From Candidatus Manganitrophaceae bacterium (GTDB lineage Bacteria > Nitrospirota > Nitrospiria > SBBL01 > Manganitrophaceae), in assembly GCA_004297235.1 (NCBI GenBank), contig SCUR01000483.1, positions 1 to 12,324 of the forward strand: 12,324 bases of DNA. The letters run 5' to 3'. The first letter of the stretch is position 1; every line of letters begins with the position of its first letter. This document shows, piece by piece, positions 1 through 5,642 of the stretch. Both the position numbers and the translations under genes were made by a program. The notes below the pieces were generated by a model, which saw only the letters and a list, made by a program, of their open reading frames with translations, was not told where the DNA came from and searched no databases.

Positions 1-374
1 GGCCCGCTCATGCCTTCTGCTTCGAGGAGGCCGGTGCGATCTATGGGATCTCCCCGCAGTTGCTCTGGGCGGTCGCCAAGGTGGAGTCGAATTTCAATGC
101 TTCCGCCATCAATCGGAATGCAAACGGCAGCCATGATGTCGGCCTGATGCAGATCAATTCGTGGTGGGTTGAGAGAGGGCTTCTGAGCCCGACACTCTGG
201 CGCGCATTGGGGGATCCGTGCACTAACGTCAAGGTCGGTGCCTGGATCCTGGCGCAATGTTTTCAGCGACACGGGTTCTCCTGGGAAGCGGTCGGCTGCT
301 ACAACGCTACCAGCCCGCAGAAGCGGGCGAAGTATGCATGGAAGGTCTTCTTATCCCTTCCGAACAGAAAATAG
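1..374 (+). CDS. Lytic transglycosylase (SLT/IagB/VirB1-like), 5' end missing
   Basis: Probable periplasmic murein lytic transglycosylase that cuts peptidoglycan so a secretion or conjugation channel can cross the wall. The frame is open from position 3 to the TAG at 372-374 and runs off the left edge, so the start is not seen. The first visible residues, PAHAFCFEEAG, look like the end of a signal peptide (AHA cleavage site) followed by the mature protein. The family signature is clear: ISPQLLWAVAKVESNFN, whose Glu (visible residue 28) is the expected catalytic acid, then AINRN and GLMQINS. The tail GCYNATSP also fits the SLT fold. The size matches the short IagB/VirB1/PilT-type enzymes of conjugative elements. 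A small membrane gene follows 20 bases later, probably co-transcribed. The family call is secure; the conjugative role is inferred from context. Confidence 0.9.
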   Translation, partial: PAHAFCFEEAGAIYGISPQLLWAVAKVESNFNASAINRNANGSHDVGLMQINSWWVERGLLSPTLWRALGDPCTNVKVGAWILAQCFQRHGFSWEAVGCYNATSPQKRAKYAWKVFLSLPNRK

Positions 375-394
375 AAACCGAGAGGGACAGTGAT

Positions 395-610
395 ATGGAA
401 CTCTGGAAGATCTGGATTGTGGCGGCGATGGTGCACTTGATCGCGGGACTTTTGACCGTCTACGACTTATTTTTCATCGCCATGGGAATGGGGTGTCTGG
501 CGGCCGCTCTGACTCATAAGAAGGGGTGGTCAATCGAGGTGCAAGTTATGGCCCTCTTTACAATCACGACCATCATTTTTCTAACTCTTCGGCTGCTGTT
601 CTTAAAGTAG
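395..610 (+). CDS. Small membrane protein resembling the NfeD transmembrane domain only
   Basis: A 71-residue hydrophobic protein. The ATG at 395 is chosen because AGAGGGA (381-387) lies just upstream and the protein then begins directly with membrane-like sequence; the same frame is open further upstream but there overlaps the transglycosylase. It aligns by eye over its whole length with the first ~70 residues of the NfeD protein encoded next: MELWKIWI against MGSWQIWI, then FIAMGMGCLAAAL against MFVGIGCLMAGLA, and LRLLFLK against IRPLFMK. Three membrane segments are likely (about 5-21, 24-40, 50-69). The soluble OB-fold that follows in NfeD is absent because a stop comes right after the membrane part. 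It could be a duplicated and shortened NfeD, or a partner subunit for NfeD or the SPFH protein. Its function is unknown. Confidence 0.75.
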   Translation: MELWKIWIVAAMVHLIAGLLTVYDLFFIAMGMGCLAAALTHKKGWSIEVQVMALFTITTIIFLTLRLLFLK

Positions 611-706
611 CTGGACTTGAATATCGGGATCAAGACCAATACCCGAACGGACCATGGAGAAAACAATGATGAAAAGAAGCGGGGTTCCCGCCGCCGGGAG
701 ATTCTG

Positions 707-1162
707 ATGGGTTCCTGGCAGATCTGGATATTCACCGGAATCGCATTGTTCATCGTCGAGGCGTTTGTCCCCGGCTTCGTTCTGATGTTCGTCGGGATCG
801 GATGTCTGATGGCGGGTCTTGCCGCCTATTTGGGGGCGGGGTATGACGTCCAGGCCGCCGCGTTATTGATCACAACCGTTGCGGGCTATCTGTCGATCCG
901 GCCTCTTTTTATGAAGTATTTTTATGCCGCTCCCGGAAGAATCAGAACGAATGTCAAGGCTCTGATCGGAAAAAGCGGATTTGTTCTGGAGAGGATCGAT
1001 CCCAGGACACGGAGCGGACGGGTTCTCATTGATGGGGAAGACTGGAAGGGGATCTCGATCGATGAGTCTGTCATCGAGGTCAATGAAAAGGTCCAGGTCA
1101 TCCGGGTGGAAGGATCTAAATTGCTGGTGGAGCGACTCCCGGCGAGAGAGGAGAGGATCTGA
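707..1162 (+). CDS. NfeD family membrane protein (short NfeD1b type)
   Basis: A 151-residue NfeD-like protein, the usual operon partner of SPFH/stomatin proteins. Membrane segments lie at about 6-26, 28-42 and 48-66. They are followed by a soluble OB-fold domain at about 83-144 (ALIGKSGFVLERIDP, GRVLIDGEDWKGIS, VQVIRVEGSKLLVERL), which is the typical NfeD C-terminal domain. It lacks the N-terminal ClpP-like serine protease domain of long NfeD proteins, so it is probably not a protease. The start at 707 is preferred: GGGAG at 695-699 is well spaced, and the product then begins like other NfeD proteins. An in-frame ATG at 617 would add 30 charged residues unlike the family. Its stop overlaps the start of the SPFH gene in a TGATG, indicating translational coupling. 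The paralogous membrane-only protein lies just upstream. Confidence 0.9.
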   Translation: MGSWQIWIFTGIALFIVEAFVPGFVLMFVGIGCLMAGLAAYLGAGYDVQAAALLITTVAGYLSIRPLFMKYFYAAPGRIRTNVKALIGKSGFVLERIDPRTRSGRVLIDGEDWKGISIDESVIEVNEKVQVIRVEGSKLLVERLPAREERI

Positions 1163-2157
1163 TGGGTACGATCATTATTATCGGGATGCTGGTATTTCTT
1201 CTTGTCCTGTTCGCCGCACAGGGTTTTCGGATCGTGCAGCAGGCGGAGACGATGGTGATCGAGCGATTGGGAGCGTATCACCGAACGCTCGACAGCGGGG
1301 TGAATTTCATCTGGCCGATCATCGATAAAGCCAGAGAGATCGAATGGCGGTATATCAAATCGGATGTCGACGGCAGGACGGTCATCAAGAAGGAGAAGAT
1401 TACCCGGATCGATTTGAGGGAGACCGTTTACGATTTCCCCAAACAGAGCGTGATCACTCGCGACAATGTGGCCATTGAAATCAATGCGATTCTCTACTTT
1501 CAGATCACCGATCCCGTCAGGGCCATTTATGAAATCGCCAACCTTCCCGATGCGATTGAGAAACTGGCTCAGACCACTCTCCGGAACGTCATTGGCGAGA
1601 TGGACTTGGATCACACGCTCTCTTCCCGGGATGAGATCAACCGGAGGCTGAAATCGATTCTGGATGATGCGACGGAGAAATGGGGTGTGAAGGTCAATCG
1701 GGTGGAGCTACAGGATATTCATCCACCGGAGGATATCATCGGGGCGATGAAGAAGCAGATGCGGGCGGAGCGGGACCGGCGCGCGGCCATTCTGGAAGCG
1801 GAGGGGAGCAAGCAGTCGAGGATTCTGGAATCGGAAGGGTTCAAAGAGTCCGAAATCAATAAGGCGGAAGGAGAAAAGAGGGCGAAGATTCTGATGGCGG
1901 AGGGGGAGGCTGAGGCCCGGATCAAAGTGGCGGAGGCGGAGGCCGCGGCTTTAAAGAGGATCAAAGAGGCGATTACGGCAGATCGGGGGAGCCCTGCGCA
2001 ATATCTGATTGCGATCCGATATATCGAAACGCTCAAGGAGATGGTCACTGGGAAGGACAGTAAGGTGGTGTATATGCCGTATGAGGCGACGGGGGTCTTG
2101 AGTTCCCTGGGCGGGATCCGGGAGATTCTCGACGGGGTGAGCGCTTCGAAGAAATAG
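1162..2157 (+). CDS. SPFH/band 7 protein, stomatin-like (QmcA/slipin type)
   Basis: A 331-residue membrane-anchored SPFH protein. Such proteins form large oligomeric cages or rafts on the inner membrane and often work with NfeD. An N-terminal membrane segment (about residues 2-20) is followed by the band 7 domain, with typical sequence QQAETMVIERLGAYHRTLDSGVNFIWPIID, then VITRDNVAIEINAILYFQITDP, and LAQTTLRNVIGEMDLDHTLSSRDEIN. Next come NRVELQDIHPPEDI and a long Ala/Glu-rich helical coiled coil (about 200-270) with repeated EAEG, ESEG, KAEG and MAEGEAEARIKVAEAEA. The length fits the QmcA/HflK-like slipins. It is translationally coupled to nfeD through TGATG. Finding it between a transglycosylase and a coupling protein suggests a role in organising membrane at the transfer site, but this is inference; envelope stress protection is an alternative. 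Confidence 0.95.
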   Translation: MGTIIIIGMLVFLLVLFAAQGFRIVQQAETMVIERLGAYHRTLDSGVNFIWPIIDKAREIEWRYIKSDVDGRTVIKKEKITRIDLRETVYDFPKQSVITRDNVAIEINAILYFQITDPVRAIYEIANLPDAIEKLAQTTLRNVIGEMDLDHTLSSRDEINRRLKSILDDATEKWGVKVNRVELQDIHPPEDIIGAMKKQMRAERDRRAAILEAEGSKQSRILESEGFKESEINKAEGEKRAKILMAEGEAEARIKVAEAEAAALKRIKEAITADRGSPAQYLIAIRYIETLKEMVTGKDSKVVYMPYEATGVLSSLGGIREILDGVSASKK

Positions 2158-2197
2158 GGACGGTTAGTAATCAACCACATTCACAAGGGGGGCATCG

Positions 2198-2419
2198 ATG
2201 GAGCAAGCAACCGTAACAAGAAAACCGAAAGCAAGAAAAGCCAAAGGGGAGAATAGCGTCTCGTTCGAGGGTTTCACGCCTCAAGAGCAGGCCTTGATCA
2301 CGTTGGGGGCCGACAAGAAGAAGCAGTCGATCTCGGAATTTATGGCAGAGGGGGTTCGCTTCTTTATCCAGCAGACCGTGGAGGTCCGATTCAAGAACGG
2401 ATCCTCTTCGGAGAGTTGA
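2198..2419 (+). CDS. Small basic protein of unknown function
   Basis: A 73-residue protein with a strong ribosome site, AGGGGGG at about 2186-2192, close before the ATG. The first 18 residues are very basic (RKPKARKAKG), fitting nucleic-acid contact. After them comes a short strand-like stretch, SVSFEGF, and then helices (TPQEQALITLGADKKKQSISEFMAEGVRFFIQQT). A strand followed by two helices is reminiscent of ribbon-helix-helix or plasmid-type DNA-binding proteins, but I do not recognise a specific family. It lies 40 bases after the SPFH gene, and no terminator is seen between them, so it may be in the same operon. It could be an accessory regulator or a partition-type protein; this is only a suggestion. 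Confidence 0.6.
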   Translation: MEQATVTRKPKARKAKGENSVSFEGFTPQEQALITLGADKKKQSISEFMAEGVRFFIQQTVEVRFKNGSSSES

Positions 2420-2427
2420 CCCCTTTG

Positions 2428-2465
2428 AAGGAGAATGAAATGATGACACGGTCCAGCCGGGATGA
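2428..2465 (+). repeat. 38-bp near-direct repeat, copy A (partner at 3644)
   Basis: This segment holds a ribosome site and the first codons of a frame (AAGGAGAA, then the ATG at 2443). It matches 3644-3681 at 33 of 38 positions by direct comparison. The copies are about 1.2 kb apart and each spans a translation start, so one is likely a copied start region. Confidence 0.7.
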
Positions 2466-2670
2466 GGGGATGCACAACCGCATCGCGCATGGTTCCTCTA
2501 GCTCGAAGGGAGAACGGCATGTCGAACCAGCGATCCCGTTTAGTATGTCCATTCCACTGATCCGCTGGTGGGCGGTATATGGGCATGCCCTTCTCAGGCA
2601 GGATCGAAGTTCAGGCAAAATGGGAGCGGCCGCTCCCGCAGAGGCCTACGAAAGGACTAAAGGGACCATG
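2443..2670 (+). pseudogene. Possible remnant or start of a gene related to the one at 3659
   Basis: The ATG at 2443 has a good ribosome site (AAGGAG, 2428-2433), and its first codons read MTRSSRDEG, closely matching MTRTNRDEI at the start of the gene at 3659. Beyond about eight codons the likeness stops. The frame stays open to 3081, but from 2671 on it lies opposite a convincing minus-strand gene and its translation looks like antisense (no recognisable motif, unusual composition). I interpret the stretch to 2670 as either the beginning of a gene cut off by an inserted minus-strand cassette, or a copied translation-start region. The end coordinate is arbitrary, set where the minus-strand gene stops. 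A short real protein running on to 3081 cannot be excluded. Confidence 0.25.
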
Positions 2671-3165
2671 TTAGAAGGCATTTTGGCCCTTTCGTATTTT
2701 GTGTTGGACAACATCAAATGCTCGCAACTGAGCATGCTTGAGAGTCGGGAAAGTGAGCTTGCCTGTCTCTGCGTCGATGCAGAGTTGGTTGCTGCCGTTG
2801 CGCTGTGGAATGACGATAATGTGGTAGCCATCGAGGAATATCCGGAAGTTGCCTTTGGAGGAAGTCTTCCAACCTTTGCGATTTGGGAAGTTGCGTCTCC
2901 GGACGGTTTTATTGTGAAGGGCACGCTTGGCGCGCTGAGCGTCGATATATTCCTCGGTGAGCTTGACGACGCACTTGCAGCCAGCACGAACCAAGTCTGG
3001 GAAGTGCGGATGGCGAATCGTGTGGATGCCTCGTATGTGAGGTTGGTCGCAATACTCACAGGAGGGGTATTCTTCGTATGAAAGCCCCTCGTCGTCGCGG
3101 GCATCAGAAATACCGATCCAAATCCAGCCCTTGTGTGGAAAACCAAGCTCAGAGCAACGTCCCAT
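2671..3165 (-). CDS. Cysteine-motif protein of unknown function, minus strand
   Basis: A 164-residue protein on the minus strand. It has a CEYC motif (residues 36-39) and a GCKC motif (C63, C65), suggesting one bound metal ion. After these come a basic helical part (YIDAQRAKRALHNKTVRRRNF), a WKTSSKGNFRIFLDGYHIIVI stretch and a C-terminal region. I recall widespread hypothetical proteins with the same plan (CEYC...IRxxHTxxHP...GCxC...WRTSAKGN...DGYxxxxF) in bacteria and mobile elements; no function is established that I know of. The start at 3165 is chosen because AAGGA lies upstream at suitable spacing on this strand; the frame is open to 3279, but that extension does not look conserved. This is the only minus-strand gene in the 0-11 kb block, which suggests an inserted cassette. 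The opposite strand is also open but looks like shadow coding. Confidence 0.7.
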   Translation of the reverse strand: MGRCSELGFPHKGWIWIGISDARDDEGLSYEEYPSCEYCDQPHIRGIHTIRHPHFPDLVRAGCKCVVKLTEEYIDAQRAKRALHNKTVRRRNFPNRKGWKTSSKGNFRIFLDGYHIIVIPQRNGSNQLCIDAETGKLTFPTLKHAQLRAFDVVQHKIRKGQNAF

Positions 3166-3292
3166 CGGTATGTCCTTATTGTAGCAAAGCGCTGCAGTAC
3201 GACACGGGATGTAGCGCCAGAAGGCGCGTCCCATACTGTGAAGGGTGCAACGTGGCATGGCCTCTTGGTCGGCGTTCAAAAGAAAGGAAAAT

Positions 3293-3297
3293 AGGAG
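3293..3297 (+). promoter_or_regulatory. Ribosome binding site deciding the start at 3306
   Basis: AGGAG stands eight bases before the ATG at 3306. No similar site precedes the other possible starts near the zinc-ribbon-like stretch, so it supports the short form of this gene. Confidence 0.7.
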
Positions 3298-3305
3298 CGT
3301 TCATC

Positions 3306-3662
3306 ATGACATATGAATCATACACCGATCAGGAAATGAAAGATATTTCAGAGAAAATGTCAGATATTGCAGAAAACTTCTATGACTTAATCGGCGAACC
3401 AGGCGTGCGACCTTGGAAACCAGAGCTTTTAGATAAATGGGCGGCCTCCAAGGAAAATGAGAATGATCCGTCCAGCCGATGTGCAGCCCAGTTTATGCTC
3501 TCGCTCTGGGATCCAAACGGAAGCTGGCTCTCTGGTGAATTTGATCTGCATGAAGCCATTAGCGTCTGGGGCCCGAGGAACATTTCTGCGTTCGCAGTCT
3601 GGGTCCTCCGACCCTGGTGGCCTTACGACGAAGAGAATGATCTAAGGAGAACGAAACGATGA
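3306..3662 (+). CDS. Hypothetical acidic protein
   Basis: A 118-residue protein that I do not recognise. The ATG at 3306 is preferred because AGGAG (3293-3297) stands eight bases upstream. The product is helical and acidic at its start (YTDQEMKDISEKMSDIAENFYDLIG), then rich in Trp and Pro (GVRPWKPELLDKWAA, AVWVLRPWWPYDEEN). It contains no membrane segment or Cys motif. Its stop overlaps the next start in an ATGA (3659-3662), so the two are translationally coupled and probably made together. The same frame is open upstream to 3078 and there reads a zinc-ribbon-like CPYC...CEGC (3172-3249), so a longer product is possible, though no ribosome site supports it near the ribbon. Length and start are reliable; function is unknown. 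Confidence 0.65.
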   Translation: MTYESYTDQEMKDISEKMSDIAENFYDLIGEPGVRPWKPELLDKWAASKENENDPSSRCAAQFMLSLWDPNGSWLSGEFDLHEAISVWGPRNISAFAVWVLRPWWPYDEENDLRRTKR

Positions 3663-3681
3663 CTCGGACCAACCGGGATGA
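3644..3681 (+). repeat. 38-bp near-direct repeat, copy B, at the start of the gene at 3659
   Basis: This is the partner of 2428-2465. It contains AAGGAGAACG and the ATG at 3659 with the first seven codons of the following gene. Of the five differences, two fall before the start codon and the other three give one silent change and two conservative replacements (S/T and S/N), as expected for related coding starts. Confidence 0.7.
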
Positions 3682-4693
3682 AATCAAAGAGGGCTATGTC
3701 TGGAACGGCTACGATTACTCTCTACAAGTATGGATTGTCAATGGCGTTGTTCGGGACTGCTCCCATCCGCAGCAGATGAAAAAAGAAGGCTGCTGCAACG
3801 CAAATAGGCTCGCGGGACAGCGCATCTCAGACATACCCGGAGCCGAAAAACGAGACGAAAGAAAAGAGGATAAGCCGCAGTGGGGCCCCCTTTGTCGGGT
3901 CGTCGGGCTGTTGAATCTCTCCGCATTTATGTATATGGGGGAGGTCCAAGCCGCAGAGAGAAGGATCTTTCTCTACAAACACATTCTCACGCGATGCTAT
4001 CTGAATTTGGACAGCGGGGGGCAGGGCTATCGATATGATTCGGGCGCCTACATTCCAATCGATCTGAATGAAGCGCTTGCCCACGCGTTCGGACCCCACG
4101 GATTTCAACTGGAACAAGATCGATACCAGAAAAATATTGATATCGTCGAACTCTCCCAAATCTCTCCATACGCAGGCGTGGTCAAGCTCTTTTTCGTTGT
4201 TCTCGATACCGAGATTTCTCTTTCCTCTTTGGCTGCCGCATGTGAATCAGGCAATACCGATCAGATAAAGCGCTGGTCCGATCGGGGGCAGGTGCTCGTC
4301 TATGATGATCCGAACAAGATCCCCGGGTTGAGTGACACTCGCATTGAGACGCAAGTGCTCCGATTCGAAGAAGCCTACCTGATCAAGCCGGATCTGAAAT
4401 GTCTTATTCTCGATCAATACAAGACCGCCAATGGCATTCTCGTTCACCGAATAGCGAAGAGATCGCTTTCCGTTTTTCTTACCCCGGAAGATGAGGCCCT
4501 CTGTATTTCGAAGGGTGTCGATGTGGATCTGACAGTGGAGAGTTTATCCCGGCAAAGGAGACCCGCGATCGAATTCTTAATCGAATCAGGACAGGCGAGG
4601 ATTATTCGAAATCCTCATTTAGAAGAAAATAAGGAAGAAGAGATCGACCTGATATTACTTCCAAACGGGGCCATCGTGTCAGAGATCAACTGA
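3659..4693 (+). CDS. Two-part protein of unknown function with an N-terminal Cys/His region
   Basis: A 344-residue protein with an excellent ribosome site (AAGGAG, 3644-3649). Residues 1-65 (GYVWNGYDYSLQVWIVNGVV, then DCSHPQQM and GCCNANRLAGQ) resemble short hypothetical proteins I recall from mobile elements; Cys34, His36, Cys45 and Cys46 might bind metal. A charged linker (KRDERKEDK, about 64-72) follows. Residues about 95-344 form a second, mixed alpha/beta part (RRIFLYKHILTRCYLNLDSGG, YIPIDLNEALAHAFG, VVKLFFVVLDTEISLSSLAAACESG) that I cannot assign. An internal ATG at 3929 could start the second part alone, but it has no good ribosome site, so a natural fusion is more likely. It is coupled to the preceding gene by ATGA. 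Its position just before the coupling-protein genes suggests a transfer or DNA-processing accessory role (inference). Confidence 0.65.
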   Translation: MTRTNRDEIKEGYVWNGYDYSLQVWIVNGVVRDCSHPQQMKKEGCCNANRLAGQRISDIPGAEKRDERKEDKPQWGPLCRVVGLLNLSAFMYMGEVQAAERRIFLYKHILTRCYLNLDSGGQGYRYDSGAYIPIDLNEALAHAFGPHGFQLEQDRYQKNIDIVELSQISPYAGVVKLFFVVLDTEISLSSLAAACESGNTDQIKRWSDRGQVLVYDDPNKIPGLSDTRIETQVLRFEEAYLIKPDLKCLILDQYKTANGILVHRIAKRSLSVFLTPEDEALCISKGVDVDLTVESLSRQRRPAIEFLIESGQARIIRNPHLEENKEEEIDLILLPNGAIVSEIN

Positions 4694-4724
4694 AGAGACA
4701 GGATCATTCAATGGCGGAAAGCGC

Positions 4725-5639
4725 ATGTTCAATAATCGTTTGAACAAGAACAGACTCATACGAACTGGTTCTCTGATGAAGAGACTGGCCCACTCTTCGA
4801 TCGTATTTGCAAGGAATGCAGAAGGGCTCGAGCTGCCGACGGGGTTAGAGAATCGAAAAGCCAAGACGGTGTTGCTCTTTGATCCGGGCCATCCGGAATC
4901 AGTGAAGGCCAATCCCCTTTTTATGGCGGATTCCGAAACGTTGGATTGGATCGCCTCTTTCTTTTACGGATCAGAACCGGCCGCATTGAACGATGATCGC
5001 GCCCTGTTTCGCGACCTGCTCGATATCGCAGTCACCGGACCCATTCAGGAGGCAACGTTACCGGGGATTGATGCGCAGGCCGCTTTGGGGCCCGAGGAAT
5101 TAAAGCGTCTTTTTTCATTGAGAGGACGGCCTGAACATATCCGTTTTCTTAACCGTTTCAACCAACTCTCATTCCACTCGCAAAAGGAGGCGTTGGATCG
5201 GATCCGCCGGCATCTCTCCTTTCTTGAAAACGCTCGGATCGCCCCGGCCTTCTCCCGCGCGGAGCTGTATCCGCCGATCCTCTTCACAGAGCCGATCCTG
5301 CTGGTGATCGCGGTATCACACGCCTGTCCGGAAGCGGATAAAATCCTTGCCTTTCTCTTCCAATGGATGTGCCATCAAATCCTGATGCGGCCGTCCAGGC
5401 CGGATGACTTACGCCTCTTAATTTATTTGGAAGGAGTTGTTTCCCCTGAGAGCCACGTCCTCAAAGCCCTGGGGAAGAAGCGGGTGGGTGTTTTCTCTCT
5501 TTCGAACCGGGGAGAGGCCGCTTTTTTGAATCCCCCGGAAGGTCTTGCCGTGAACCCTTTTGCGATCTTAAGTTTTAAGAAAGCCATTTCGCTTCCGGGA
5601 TCGCTATTGCATCAGCTTTTCAGAGTCAGGAAAGGATGA
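4725..5639 (+). CDS. Coupling-protein-like paralogue lacking the Walker A motif
   Basis: A 304-residue protein that aligns by eye with the middle and later part of the full coupling ATPase encoded immediately downstream. Matches are KTVLLFDPGHP (48-57) with KKVILWDPYHS; APAFSRAEL (173-181) with AAAFSRPDL; LFTEPILLVIA (186-196) with LFREPTLLIIA; and LRLLIYLEG (229-237) with LPIFFYLDE. The membrane segments and the GRAGVGKTT P-loop have no counterpart. At the Walker B position the DE pair is replaced by EG. It therefore probably cannot hydrolyse ATP and may be a structural or regulatory partner of the ATPase. The start is not certain: the ATG at 4725 has only a weak GGAAAG upstream, while a better site (AGGA, 4700-4703) precedes an 11-codon frame at 4711. 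An internal ATG at 4776 is another option. The stop lies 3 bases before the ATPase start. Confidence 0.75.
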   Translation: MFNNRLNKNRLIRTGSLMKRLAHSSIVFARNAEGLELPTGLENRKAKTVLLFDPGHPESVKANPLFMADSETLDWIASFFYGSEPAALNDDRALFRDLLDIAVTGPIQEATLPGIDAQAALGPEELKRLFSLRGRPEHIRFLNRFNQLSFHSQKEALDRIRRHLSFLENARIAPAFSRAELYPPILFTEPILLVIAVSHACPEADKILAFLFQWMCHQILMRPSRPDDLRLLIYLEGVVSPESHVLKALGKKRVGVFSLSNRGEAAFLNPPEGLAVNPFAILSFKKAISLPGSLLHQLFRVRKG

Positions 5640-5642
5640 ACC

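Noticed and set aside
922..1614. 230-residue minus-strand open frame opposite nfeD and the SPFH gene
   Set aside because: It lies fully opposite two clearly identified genes and shows no family motif; it looks like a shadow of their codon bias.
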